From G958295935 sp965224235 (lineage in GTDB: Bacteria; Chloroflexota; Dehalococcoidia; Lucifugimonadales; Lucifugimonadaceae), in contig CBDCYP010000001.1 in assembly GCA_965224235.1 (NCBI GenBank), positions 186,001 to 250,000 on the forward strand: DNA of 64,000 nt, in the 5' to 3' direction. Numbering within the stretch: the first letter of the stretch is position 1; each line of letters starts with the position of its first letter. Shown here one piece after another: positions 52,541 to 62,032 of this stretch. A program made the position numbers and the translations under genes. The notes under the pieces were generated by a model. The model saw only the letters and a list, made by a program, of their open reading frames with translations. It ran no database searches and had not been told where the DNA came from.

Positions 52541-53632
52541 GTGAACATTTCTGCGCCCGTGGCTGTATCCCGATTCCCGATGATCGAGGTGGCAGGAAGC
52601 CACCGCGACATGGGACGGCAGATCGGAGAGGCGACCCGCGATCTACTCCGCGAGCTTGTCGAGGTGGTGACTCACCGAATAAATGTCGGCAGGGCAGGAC
52701 AACGGCCGATTTCCAATGAGCAGGCTCTGGAAGTCGCCCGCACGTCCATCGCGCACGCCGCCGAGTACGCTCCCGAACTCATGAGCGAGGTTGAAGGCGT
52801 TGCGGAGGGCGCGGGTTTGACCGTCGACCAGGTGATGCTAGTGAACGTGCGGAACCAGGTGCCCGCGGCAATCGACGGGGCTTGCACCGGGGTGGTTGTC
52901 GAACCCGAACGCGCGGAATCGGGAACAGGAATGGCCGGACAGAACTGGGATAACGACCCCGCGATGGACCGGTTCTCCATCGTCTTGATCCGGCGGCCTA
53001 CAGGGGCGCCGGCGCACATGAACTTCACGCAGCCCGGCGTAATCGGCTACATGGGCCTCAATGAAGCAGGGCTTGGAGTCGTCATGAACACCCTGCCTGC
53101 GCCGGCCCGCGGAGTGGGTGTGCCCTGGTACTTCCTCGTGCGCCGCATGTACATGCACGCGTCGCTGAATGCGGTTACCGAAGAAGTACGGCGAGCCAGG
53201 CGAGCCATTCCGGCCAACGTCGCTCTGCTTACAGCTGAGGGCGCGGCTGACCTCGAAGTGACGGTCGACGATGTCCACGTTCTGAGGGCGAACGGAAATG
53301 GAGTCCTGGTGCACACCAACCACTGCGTGCATCCCGAGCTTGCGCACGTCAACGAGCAGTTTCCAGAGTTGATCCAATCGTTACCGAGAATGTCGCGGGC
53401 AGAATCGCTACTCGGGAATCAAACCGGCGGCGTTGGGCTGGGACACGTCAGATCGCTGTTGTCCGATCACCTGGATTACCCGACGTCTATTTGCCGCCAC
53501 GTAAACGATCACCCCGGGGATGGACACTGGACCAGCGTCGTTTCGATGATCGTCGAACCCGCGAACGGTACGATGCGCCTGACTCGCGGCAACCCCTGTT
53601 CGAATCCGTATGAGGTCTATTCGCTGAATTAG
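52541..53632 (+). CDS. C45-family peptidase/acyltransferase (Ntn-hydrolase, penicillin acyltransferase-like)
   Basis: 363 residues from a GTG with GGAGAG 8 nt upstream. N-terminal MIEVAGSHRDMGRQIGEATRDLLREL, then the autoprocessing site IDGA-C-TGVVV (Cys nucleophile exposed by cleavage), GMAGQNWDNDPAMDRFSIVL, GVIGYMGLNEAGLGVVMNTLP and HTNHCVHPEL. Family members cleave their own chain and hydrolyse or transfer acyl amides. Substrate unknown. Confidence 0.9.
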   Translation: MNISAPVAVSRFPMIEVAGSHRDMGRQIGEATRDLLRELVEVVTHRINVGRAGQRPISNEQALEVARTSIAHAAEYAPELMSEVEGVAEGAGLTVDQVMLVNVRNQVPAAIDGACTGVVVEPERAESGTGMAGQNWDNDPAMDRFSIVLIRRPTGAPAHMNFTQPGVIGYMGLNEAGLGVVMNTLPAPARGVGVPWYFLVRRMYMHASLNAVTEEVRRARRAIPANVALLTAEGAADLEVTVDDVHVLRANGNGVLVHTNHCVHPELAHVNEQFPELIQSLPRMSRAESLLGNQTGGVGLGHVRSLLSDHLDYPTSICRHVNDHPGDGHWTSVVSMIVEPANGTMRLTRGNPCSNPYEVYSLN

Positions 53633-53797
53633 GAATGGTCTTGGGACCCCGGCCAACCCTGCCAACCGGCGAGTCCAAACTCCGGTTTGAAACCCGACCC
53701 TACAAAGTGAGGATGTTCTTGGGATGACAGCGAACTCGGGCCGTGTCAGTGGCGACGGATACCGGGCTGCTATCAGCCTGTGGAGGATAGTTCAGCC

Positions 53798-54010
53798 GTG
53801 AGGCTCAGCAATAACATGCTTGCAGGCGCGGGTCTGGGCGCTGTGGTGGGCGTTGCGGCGACGGTCATCTCCCTGTTCAGGATCGATACCGCGCAGACCG
53901 GCGTCGGAGAGGCGCTTGCCGTTGGCCTGCTTGTCGGCCTGCCTGTTGCGGTGGTCGGCGGCGTCCTCGCCGGTTGGGTGTGGGACTTAATGACCCGGGG
54001 GAGAACCTAG
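53798..54010 (+). CDS. Small glycine-rich membrane protein
   Basis: 70 residues from a GTG at 53798 with GGAGG about 11 nt upstream; a GTG at 53780 gives 76. Two hydrophobic segments: MLAGAGLGAVVGVAATVISLF and ALAVGLLVGLPVAVVGGVLAGWVWDL. No family recognised. Confidence 0.6.
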   Translation: MRLSNNMLAGAGLGAVVGVAATVISLFRIDTAQTGVGEALAVGLLVGLPVAVVGGVLAGWVWDLMTRGRT

Positions 54011-54054
54011 ACGCCCGGCAGCGTATCGCGTGAACGAACGAACGGAGATTCTCG

Positions 54055-54222
54055 CTACTTGCGCCCGAACAGGCGTGCGATTCCGTCCAGTACGGCGCGA
54101 ACAGGTCCCGATGACCTGATCCGCCAACCCATTCCCCGCCGGGCCAGTGCTCCGCGCCTCGTGCAGGCTACGCAAGTGCAGTAGGGCGGATGGGCCTGCC
54201 GTCTGTACGACCTATCGTCCAT
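54055..54222 (-). CDS. Small zinc-ribbon-like protein
   Basis: 55 residues; AGGAG 5 nt before the ATG. The core HPPYCTCVACTRRG holds a C-x-C-x-x-C set next to His, followed by a basic, helical C-terminus (GPVRAVLDGIARLFGRK). Probably binds zinc. Short and without neighbours in an operon, so moderate confidence only. Confidence 0.55.
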   Translation of the reverse strand: MDDRSYRRQAHPPYCTCVACTRRGALARRGMGWRIRSSGPVRAVLDGIARLFGRK

Positions 54223-54468
54223 GATGCTCCTGTGATGAGTGACCAAAAGCGGCGATTCCCCGACTGGGATCGGGGATGACGGATGGTGCAAAGTGTAGAT
54301 CAAGCGGAATGGGCCTGTGAGACAAGCTTCGGTGTTTCTCCCTGGATTCGTCTGCGTAATCGGGCGGTCCCGTCCAGCACGGCGTGAATGGGTCGCGATG
54401 ACCCTCCCTGGCATAAATTAGCCGGCAGGGCGCGGTCTCATACCGCGCAGACCGCAGGAGGCGGCAGG

Positions 54469-56031
54469 TTGAAAGTATCCAACGTCAACTCTACCGACAT
54501 AAAAGCGGCCATCGAGCTTGGCTGCTTGACGATGTCGAATGTGTTCAACGCCGACGATAACGATATCCCGTTTTTTATGTCCGAGGTTCTGCCCAATCCG
54601 CGGCTCGGTTTCAGCAACATCCACTCTGAGTCCCATGTACCGGGCCGACACCTAAACGCACTGCTGACAGCGGAAGACACGGCCGGTGTTTCGATTTCAG
54701 AGGAGACGGTCGAAAAACACGCCGCCGCGGCCTTTTTCTCGTACTCCGGTCCCGTACCTCTGCCCATGAACCGCGATCAGGTGGACGGGCCCATCGTCAA
54801 TTTCAACGATCACAACGTGCGGGAGGGATTTCACGCCCTTTATGCGCTCGTCCGATATAGAGACTCCGACAGGGCAAGGGAACTGGCCGAATCCAGTATT
54901 GAATTCATACTCAACGTGTGGGACCCCGATAAAGGTTGGAACCGAACAAAGCTGGAGTCGGAACTCGGTCTCCGTTGGACCAGAGAAAACACGTTCATCA
55001 CCGGCGTCGCCCGCGCCATCGGCCCGCTCGTCAAGTACTACAGGGCGACCGGTTACGCGAATGCTCTCGAACTCGCCTCGGTCTTGGCGGAGAAGACCAC
55101 GTCCGAGTTCTTCTTGCCGGACGGATCGTACGACCGCGGCAAGTTCGGAACCCACACGCACTCCACGACTTGCGTCATGTCCTCGCTGGCCCAACTTGCA
55201 GACCTGACCGGTGACGCCGTGTTGATGGAACGTGTGTGGGCGTTCAGCGACAACGGGCTTTGGGCCATTCGAGACGAACTCGGTTGGGTGATCGAAAGCA
55301 GCGCCGATGAAAGCCCGCCTGACTTGGGAGAATGCAACAACACCGGCGACATCATCGAGACAGCGCTCATACTCGGCCGGCACGGCTATTCCCGGTCGTA
55401 TCAGGACGCTGAGAGGATACTTCGCGGCCACCTGTTGCCGTCCCAACTGCGGGACGTCCGGTTCATCCCCGAGCCTGCAAATCCGTCAAACGAAGACGGA
55501 TTGAGAGACGTGAGGAATCGACATCTCGGAGCGTTCGGGTTTCCCGCTCCGTATGGTCATCACCCGTTGGGAGTCCAGAGGATCAGCTTCAATATGGACA
55601 TCGTCGGAGGTGCCGTCGGAACCCTCTGCGAAGCGCTGATAGAGGGCGTGGTACGCGGGGTCGACGGTGTCAGAGTGAACCTGCTTTTGGATCAAGACAC
55701 GCCCGACGCGCAAGTAGTTGCCGGGGAAGCCGGAACCGGGGTTCGCGTGTCCATCCGTCACCCAATTCCACTATGGATCAGGTTGCCGCTGTGGGCAGAC
55801 AGAACGAAGCTGCGGGTCGAGGGAACGGATGAATATCGGGTGCTGGGCGACTACGTGTTCATACCCCGACCGGAACCGGGAAAACCCATTGGGGTCGAGT
55901 ATCCGTCGCCGAAGCAGGAAATTACCCTGTCCCACCGCACGAAAGACATCAGAGCTGTTCTTCAGGGAGATGCGGTGGTCGCCATGGACAACTTCGGCGC
56001 AGACCTGACGTTTTTTGATTCACTCGACTAA
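54469..56031 (+). CDS. GH127-like (beta-L-arabinofuranosidase-type) protein
   Basis: 520 residues from a TTG at 54469 with GGAGG 7 nt upstream. The N-terminal two thirds are alpha/alpha-barrel-like (REGFHALYALVRYRDSDRARELAESSIEFIL, WTRENTFITGVARAIGPLVKYYRATG, HTHSTTCVMSSLAQLADLTGD, GECNNTGDIIETALILGRHG). The C-terminal third is beta-sandwich (VRVSIRHPIPLWIRLPLWAD, YVFIPRPEPGKPIGVEY). GH127/DUF1680 proteins have this layout, but the zinc-cysteine site of GH127 is not clear to me, so the family call is tentative. Confidence 0.7.
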   Translation: MKVSNVNSTDIKAAIELGCLTMSNVFNADDNDIPFFMSEVLPNPRLGFSNIHSESHVPGRHLNALLTAEDTAGVSISEETVEKHAAAAFFSYSGPVPLPMNRDQVDGPIVNFNDHNVREGFHALYALVRYRDSDRARELAESSIEFILNVWDPDKGWNRTKLESELGLRWTRENTFITGVARAIGPLVKYYRATGYANALELASVLAEKTTSEFFLPDGSYDRGKFGTHTHSTTCVMSSLAQLADLTGDAVLMERVWAFSDNGLWAIRDELGWVIESSADESPPDLGECNNTGDIIETALILGRHGYSRSYQDAERILRGHLLPSQLRDVRFIPEPANPSNEDGLRDVRNRHLGAFGFPAPYGHHPLGVQRISFNMDIVGGAVGTLCEALIEGVVRGVDGVRVNLLLDQDTPDAQVVAGEAGTGVRVSIRHPIPLWIRLPLWADRTKLRVEGTDEYRVLGDYVFIPRPEPGKPIGVEYPSPKQEITLSHRTKDIRAVLQGDAVVAMDNFGADLTFFDSLD

Positions 56032-56141
56032 CTGTGACACTTTGACTTCACGGTAGAGGCAGCGCGCGCATACGATCTAGCAAGCGGAACAAATGTTCCA
56101 ATCATGCCGGAGACGGCAGTATCCGCCATATTGGGGGAAAT

Positions 56142-57671
56142 TTGCTTGCGAAGACCAAAACATGCGCTGTCGTGGGACTTAACGGGTTTCTCGTCGAGGT
56201 AGAAGTTGACATCTCACCGGGCCTGCCAGCTTTCAACATCGTGGGGCTGCCAGATGCGGCAGTTCAGGAATCGAGAGAACGAGTAAGAGCTGCCATCCGT
56301 AACTCCGGCGCTGAATTCCCGATGCGCCGAATTACAGTCAGCCTCGCGCCGGCCGACGTCAGAAAATCCGGTCCGTCGTACGACCTGCCGATAGCAATAG
56401 GCATTCTCCTTTCGTCCGGTCAGGTTCCTGACAGCCTGAACGGTTCCCTTCTATTGGGCGAACTGGCTCTCGACGGGGCCCTCAGACCAACCCAGGGAAT
56501 CCTGCCCATGGTGGCAGTCGGCTGGGAACGGGGCATCAAGAATGTATTCGTGCCCTCGCCAAACGCTGCCGAAGCGGCCCTTGTAGAGGGGGTAAACGTG
56601 ACAGGGGTGGATGCCCTCGCCCAATTGGCGGGTCACCTGCGGTCTGAACTTTCCATTCCCCTGTACCAGGCCGTACATACAAGCGTCAAAGAGCCGCGCG
56701 AGGGAATTGGCCGAAACGCGCCTGACCTCGCCGAGGTTCGAGGACAGGAGCACGCAAAACGCGCGCTTGAGGTTTCGGCGGCCGGCGGCCACAACATGTT
56801 GATGACCGGCCCACCCGGATCCGGCAAGACCTTGTTGGCGAGAAGCCTTCCTTCGATCCTGCCGCCTATGACATCGGCTGAGTCGTTGGACGTCACGAAA
56901 ATTTACAGCGTGTCCGGACTGCTACCGTCGGGTAGCGGGTTAATCCACGAGCGCCCATATCGCTCGCCCCACTACACGATCTCCAGCGCCGGCCTCGTAG
57001 GCGGAGGCGCAATCCCCCGGCCGGGTGAGATAACGCTCAGTCACAGAGGTGTGCTATTCCTCGACGAACTGCCGGAGTTCGGCCACTCGTCGTTGGAGGT
57101 GCTGCGGCAGCCCATTGAGGACAAAGTCGTCACGATCAGCAGGGCACAGGGAACCGTAACGTTTCCGGCCAACTTCATGCTCGTCGGCGCAATGAATCCT
57201 TGCCCATGCGGTTACTACGGCGACACGGCGCAGGCCTGCTCGTGCTCTCTGACAACCATCTCACGCTACCAAAGGCGGATATCGGGACCGCTGATGGACC
57301 GGATCGACATCTTTGTGGATGTGCCGAGGGTCGAGTACGAAAAGTTGGTGAAGCCTCCCGGATCCGAGACTTCCGAAATCGTCCGCCGGAGAATATCGGC
57401 GGCCAGGGAGTTACAGCATGCCCGATTCGAAAAGGGTGGACCGGTAGCGAACGCCGAAATGGGGCCGGTCGAGGTTTGGGAACACTGCGCCGTTGAGGAC
57501 TCGGCCCGCTCGTTACTTCAGATGGCGATGAACCAGTTGAGACTCTCCGCACGGGGATTCCACAGGGTGCTGAAGGTCGCCAGGACGATCGCCGATCTCG
57601 GCGGAGAGGAACGCATTCTGACCGCCCATATGGCTGAGGCGTTGCAGTACCGGCCGCGTTCACCCATGTAA
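56142..57671 (+). CDS. YifB/ComM-family Mg-chelatase-like AAA ATPase
   Basis: 509 residues from a TTG; GGGGGAAAT just upstream. N-terminal ChlI-like domain (VVGLNGFLVEVEVDISPGLPAFNIVGLPDAAVQESRERVRAA). AAA core with Walker A GPPGSGKTLLA, Walker B GVLFLDELPEF, sensor MLVGAMNPCPCGYYGD with a Cys cluster, and LMDRIDIFVDVPRVEY. C-terminal RGFHRVLKVARTIADL. ComM homologues act as hexameric branch-migration helicases in natural transformation. Confidence 0.95.
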   Translation: MLAKTKTCAVVGLNGFLVEVEVDISPGLPAFNIVGLPDAAVQESRERVRAAIRNSGAEFPMRRITVSLAPADVRKSGPSYDLPIAIGILLSSGQVPDSLNGSLLLGELALDGALRPTQGILPMVAVGWERGIKNVFVPSPNAAEAALVEGVNVTGVDALAQLAGHLRSELSIPLYQAVHTSVKEPREGIGRNAPDLAEVRGQEHAKRALEVSAAGGHNMLMTGPPGSGKTLLARSLPSILPPMTSAESLDVTKIYSVSGLLPSGSGLIHERPYRSPHYTISSAGLVGGGAIPRPGEITLSHRGVLFLDELPEFGHSSLEVLRQPIEDKVVTISRAQGTVTFPANFMLVGAMNPCPCGYYGDTAQACSCSLTTISRYQRRISGPLMDRIDIFVDVPRVEYEKLVKPPGSETSEIVRRRISAARELQHARFEKGGPVANAEMGPVEVWEHCAVEDSARSLLQMAMNQLRLSARGFHRVLKVARTIADLGGEERILTAHMAEALQYRPRSPM

Positions 57672-57746
57672 GCATCGCCTCCAATGCCGGCGCGGATATA
57701 CTCGGACCGATACACACTCATCTAGGAGTCCGGGGTTCGGCAGGCA

Positions 57747-58943
57747 ATGAAAACATCTCTTAAGCGCGACGTTGTGATTGCCGGCGCGGCCAGGACGCCG
57801 GTCGGCAAGTTCGGCGGCGGTCTGTCAACAACGCCCGCTACCCAGTTAGGCGCCACTGCGCTCAAAGGCGCAATCGACCGTTCAGGGATCGACCCCGACG
57901 AGATCGACTATGTAGTGATGGGCAACATGCTCTCCGCCGGCCTGGGGCAGACCCCGGCACGTCAAGCGGCGATCTCGGCGGGGATCCCGGAGACGACTTC
58001 GGCGATCACGTTCAATATCGCCTGCGCCTCCGGAATGGCGGCGATCATCGCCGGTTCCCAGATGATCCAGCTCGGTGAGGTGGAGACCGTTGCGGCCGGG
58101 GGCATGGAGAACATGAGCGCAGCGCCCCACCTGCTGGTCAACAGCAGAACCGGTCAACGCCTCGGCGACGCGACATTGATCGACTCGATGGTGCACGATG
58201 GACTGTGGTGCCCCTTTGAAAACCGGCACATGGCTGGCTCCGCCGAGGCGATCGCGGACGAATACGACGTATCCCGGCGTGAGCAAGACGAGTTCTCGGC
58301 GCGATCACACCAGCTAGCCGCCGTCGCCTCCGGAGAAGGCTGGTTCGACCTTGAAATCGTTCCCGTTCTGACCAAAGGCCGCAGGGGCAAAACCAACCCC
58401 ATTTCGGTCGATGAAGGTCCCAGACCCGACTCCACCCTTGAATCGCTCGGCAGACTCCGGCCCGCGTTCCCTCCCGGTGAATCGGTGACCGCTGGCAACG
58501 CATCGCAGATCAGCGACGGCGCAGCAGCGTTCATAATCATGTCGACCGACAGAGCTTCCGAACTCAGCGTCGACCCCTATGCCCGTGTAACCGGATACGC
58601 ACATTCGGCGAACAACCCTGGAATGTTGTTTGACGCTCCCAGAACCGCGGTCGGCAAGTTGCTCGAACGGACGGGCATGGAACTCGGCGATTTCGACCTG
58701 ATCGAAGTGAACGAAGCGTTCGCAGCCCAGGTGTTGGCCAACGGCAAGGCCCTCGACTGGGATTGGAGCAAGGTGAATGTCCGGGGAGGGGCAATCGCCC
58801 TCGGTCATCCTCTTGGCGCGAGCGGGGCGCGGATCGTGGTTTCGCTGATCCACAGTCTCCGGCAGTCGAACCTTGAGACCGGCCTGGCGGTTATATGCCA
58901 CGCTGGGGGAGGGGCAGTAGCGATTAGCGTTGAGGCCGTTTAG
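57747..58943 (+). CDS. Acetyl-CoA acetyltransferase (thiolase)
   Basis: 398 residues. Nucleophile Cys in SAITFNIACASGMAAI, EVNEAFAAQVLANGKALDWDW, GGAIALGHPLGASGARIVV with catalytic His, and a final ICHAGGGAVAISVE where the second Cys motif usually reads C-x-G-G-G; here one residue longer (C-H-A-G-G-G). Typical length. Biosynthetic/degradative thiolase, direction not inferable. Confidence 0.93.
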   Translation: MKTSLKRDVVIAGAARTPVGKFGGGLSTTPATQLGATALKGAIDRSGIDPDEIDYVVMGNMLSAGLGQTPARQAAISAGIPETTSAITFNIACASGMAAIIAGSQMIQLGEVETVAAGGMENMSAAPHLLVNSRTGQRLGDATLIDSMVHDGLWCPFENRHMAGSAEAIADEYDVSRREQDEFSARSHQLAAVASGEGWFDLEIVPVLTKGRRGKTNPISVDEGPRPDSTLESLGRLRPAFPPGESVTAGNASQISDGAAAFIIMSTDRASELSVDPYARVTGYAHSANNPGMLFDAPRTAVGKLLERTGMELGDFDLIEVNEAFAAQVLANGKALDWDWSKVNVRGGAIALGHPLGASGARIVVSLIHSLRQSNLETGLAVICHAGGGAVAISVEAV

Positions 58944-59060
58944 ACCGGGAGGGCGTTCCGCAATATTGCCGACGCCGCTAGGTTCGTCCTCAGACAACGG
59001 CCCGTAATCGTTGTCGACATAGTCAATAGGCCCAGCGGCGCTATTGCGATTGGGAAGCAT

Positions 59061-59567
59061 ATGGATCAGTCCAGGCCAGAAGAAGAATCACGACCCGTTG
59101 AAGAGCGGCTGGGCGTCCTCGACCGGAGGCGGATCGAGGCGATGGTCCTCGGACCGCTGATACGGGCATATCAGGATGAGATTGGACGGGACCGGGCCGC
59201 CGACATCGCCCGCCGCGCAATCACCGACATCGCCCGGCAGCAGGGCGCGGCGATGGCCAATAAGCTCGGCGCCAACGGCCTTAAAGACTTCGCCGACAAC
59301 AAAGAACCGTGGACGCGAAACGGCGCGCTTGAAATCGACGTTATCGAAAAAAACGACTCCGAATACTCGTTCAACGTCACCCGTTGCCGTTACGCCGAGA
59401 TGTACCGCGAACTTGGATTCGCTGACCTCGGAGAAGTCTTTTCCTGCACTCGCGACTTCGAATTCTCCACAGGATTCAATCCAGACATCCAACTCAAACG
59501 CACCCAGACAATCATGGAGGGCGCCTCCCACTGCGACTTCCGTTACAAAGTCGATCCCGCCGGGTAA
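59061..59567 (+). CDS. L-2-amino-thiazoline-4-carboxylate hydrolase-like protein
   Basis: 168 residues. Family pattern visible in the second half: FNVTRCRYAEMYRELGFADLGEVFSCTRDFEFSTGFNPDIQLKRTQTIMEGASHCDFRY, with conserved Cys, Arg and Asp. Members open the ATC ring to S-carbamoyl-cysteine/cysteine, but many relatives are uncharacterised. Stands alone between the thiolase and a repeat-bearing gap. Confidence 0.83.
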   Translation: MDQSRPEEESRPVEERLGVLDRRRIEAMVLGPLIRAYQDEIGRDRAADIARRAITDIARQQGAAMANKLGANGLKDFADNKEPWTRNGALEIDVIEKNDSEYSFNVTRCRYAEMYRELGFADLGEVFSCTRDFEFSTGFNPDIQLKRTQTIMEGASHCDFRYKVDPAG

Positions 59568-60047
59568 TCCCGGCGCCGGTATTGGTTCCCCGATCGGGGT
59601 CGGGGATGACGGATGACGCGAGGGGTCGAGGAAGACTTGTGACGCGGGGTGTCGGGGACGACGAGCGATGCCGGATGCACGTGATTGTGGGTGACGCCGG
59701 GTGTCCGGTAAGACCGGTGATGGCGCGCGCCGGGGAATCAGACCACTCGGCGGAGGGATGACCGTAAGAACGCTACTTCGGTCCAACCGCCCACGGAATC
59801 AAGCAGATTCTCAGCCTTATCGACCGTCGTTTCCAGTTAGCCAGCGACCCTGGTCGACCGGTGCGGAGCCGGTTCCCGCCAGGTCCTTTGAACTTTGACA
59901 CTTGAATCGTTCGGTGCTAAATTCCGGTCAAATTCAGAGGCTTTTCAGAGGTGAATTCTCACACTCTTGCGACTTTCAATTTGGGGTCAACGCGGCTGGA
60001 TCGGGCCCAATGGGCGACGCGTTTCCAAATCAGTTAGGTGGGTAACC
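59568..60047. other. Gene-free interval with dispersed repeat
   Basis: 480 bp. The first 120 bp are G-rich and hold TTCCCCGA...GGGGATGACGGATG, a version of which also lies at 54256-54285; GTCGGGGA and GTGACGC-type words recur. No coding signal seen. The last ~150 bp presumably hold the promoter of the transporter set. Confidence 0.45.
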
Positions 60048-61883
60048 ATGAAAATCAATCTAGGAAAAGTATTTTTGGGACTCGTGCCAGTGGCCATATT
60101 GGCGACGGCTGCATTTGTCACGGCATGTGGTTCCCCGGAACCTGAAACCATCAGAGAAACGGTTATTGTAGAAGTCGAAAAGCCCGTGACTGAGACGGTG
60201 GTCGTCGAAAAAGAGGTCACGGTGAAAGAGACGGTCGTAGTCGTCGCTACCCAGGCGCCGGTGATGGAAGCGCCGGTCGAACAGTCCGGAACGTTGCGAG
60301 TGGCTGTCGGTAGCATCACACCGCCCCTCTTCAGGCCCAGCCTCCTGAAGTGGCCCGTCAATCTCGACAAGGTCTCGTGGGGCGTAGCCGATCCCCTGAC
60401 CTACCACCCCCATATCGCACCGGTCCTTGGCGACACAGTCCCGGAGGCGCTCGCCGAATCGTGGGAGGCGGCCCCAGACGGCACCTCAGTTACGTTCAAG
60501 ATTCGAAAAGGCGTCCAGTTCCATGACGGTTGGGGCGAACTGACAGCAGACGATGTGGTCTATACCTTCGACGACGCGCTTTTCGCTGAAGGTACTCTAG
60601 CCAAAATTGCTGAAGCGAAAGAGTGGATGGACAAGTGGGTCAAGGTCGACGACTTCACCGTCACCATGACCACCAGAGACGGAGAATTTATTCCGCCGCA
60701 GTGGGACCGTCAGTTGTCGAACAACAGCCAGATCGGAGGGATCTGGAGTAAGAAAGTATTTGACGATCTGGGCCCCGACGGGGCAGCAGAGACGCCCATC
60801 GGTACAGGCCCGTTCTCCGTGAACAAGTGGGTTGCGAATGAGGAAGTCATCCTGGATTCTCAGGACAGCCACTACCGGGCCGTTCCGAGCGTCGAACGGG
60901 TGGTGATCCGGGAGATCCCGGAAGAAGCGACTCGATTGGCGGCATTCAGAGCTGGAGAGGTCGATATCTCGCCAGTCTCGCTCAGATTCCTCGGCTCGGT
61001 GCTGGGTGAAACGGGCGCCCACGCTATTGAAACCAACACGTCCGCCAGAACGACTGTCTGGTACACAGGCAACCACTGGATTGGCACTGACCTTCTGACC
61101 GGAGAACCTGTTGAACCCCGGCCGGGATTTCAGCCCACTGACGAATACCCCTGGATTGGAGATCCGAACGACCCAGACAGGATGGAACGATCTTCGATGG
61201 TCCGGCAGGCCATGTCCATGGCCATAGACAGGGACGCGATCAACCTTGCGATCCTGAGCGGCCTGGGCCAGGTCGGACCAAACACCTGGTACAACTTCTC
61301 GCCTGACGACGCCCAATGGAAGCAAGAATGGCGGGATGAATTCAAGTTCGATCCGGAGGGCGCGAAGGCCTTGCTGGACCAGTCAGGATTCGGTCCGTTC
61401 TCAATCGATTTCTTCGTGACTCCGGATCTGCCTACTATCGTCAACCCCCAGACGGGTGAGGCGATAGCGCAGATGTGGCAAGACCACCTGGGCATCAAGG
61501 TGAACATTGATTCGACGGCATACGCGGCGAAACGGCCGAGCCTGGTCGACAGGTCATTTGTGGGCGCATACATATGGCGATACGGCTCCCCCTCTCCCGA
61601 CACACCGCAGCACTACAACCAGCGTCCGGTCATCGGGGGATGGAACCCCGGAGTCGAGATAAATTGCGTTGACGACGCCTGGTTCGGCATCCGCGCAGAA
61701 CTCGACATTCAGACCCGACTGGAAGCAAACGCTGCGGCTCAGGACTGCCTGCACAAGTACCGCTGGGCCACACTGATCGTGAAAGTCCCGACATTTGCCG
61801 CCGTCGCCAAGAACGTCGAGTGGCAGCCGACGACTCTGCCCGGAGTCGAAGCGGGTGACTTCGAAAGAGCCGTCATTCGATAA
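60048..61883 (+). CDS. ABC substrate-binding lipoprotein with V-E-K repeat linker
   Basis: 611 residues from the ATG at 60048. Signal GKVFLGLVPVAILATAAFVTAC with lipobox Cys near residue 25, then a linker of repeated ETVIVEVEKPVTETVVVEKEV units (about 30-65). Family-5 body: SWGVADPLTYHPHIAP, VQFHDGWGELTADDVVYTFDDA, GTGPFSVNKWVANEEVIL, RLAAFRAGEVDI, AMSMAIDRDAINLAIL. Similar in body to 8253-10094 but with a different linker. Followed by a hairpin and two permeases. Confidence 0.91.
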   Translation: MKINLGKVFLGLVPVAILATAAFVTACGSPEPETIRETVIVEVEKPVTETVVVEKEVTVKETVVVVATQAPVMEAPVEQSGTLRVAVGSITPPLFRPSLLKWPVNLDKVSWGVADPLTYHPHIAPVLGDTVPEALAESWEAAPDGTSVTFKIRKGVQFHDGWGELTADDVVYTFDDALFAEGTLAKIAEAKEWMDKWVKVDDFTVTMTTRDGEFIPPQWDRQLSNNSQIGGIWSKKVFDDLGPDGAAETPIGTGPFSVNKWVANEEVILDSQDSHYRAVPSVERVVIREIPEEATRLAAFRAGEVDISPVSLRFLGSVLGETGAHAIETNTSARTTVWYTGNHWIGTDLLTGEPVEPRPGFQPTDEYPWIGDPNDPDRMERSSMVRQAMSMAIDRDAINLAILSGLGQVGPNTWYNFSPDDAQWKQEWRDEFKFDPEGAKALLDQSGFGPFSIDFFVTPDLPTIVNPQTGEAIAQMWQDHLGIKVNIDSTAYAAKRPSLVDRSFVGAYIWRYGSPSPDTPQHYNQRPVIGGWNPGVEINCVDDAWFGIRAELDIQTRLEANAAAQDCLHKYRWATLIVKVPTFAAVAKNVEWQPTTLPGVEAGDFERAVIR

Positions 61884-61896
61884 CGCGGGAAAAACT

Positions 61897-61943
61897 GCCC
61901 TGGCCGGACCAAACGGACCTTTACTCCGCGATCCGGTCAGGGC
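61897..61943 (+). terminator. Hairpin between binding-protein and permease genes (third set)
   Basis: GCCCTGGCCGGA (61897-61908) pairs with TCCGGTCAGGGC (61932-61943) over 12 bp with one mismatch or wobble. No T-run follows, so it is more likely an mRNA-stability or attenuation element. Confidence 0.55.
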
Positions 61944-62032
61944 GTGAGTGACCTGTGTCACGTCACCTGAGCAGCCCAAATCCCTCCCATGCTGCGAATA
62001 CGGCAGGCAGCATGGGTATCCGGTGAGGACCA

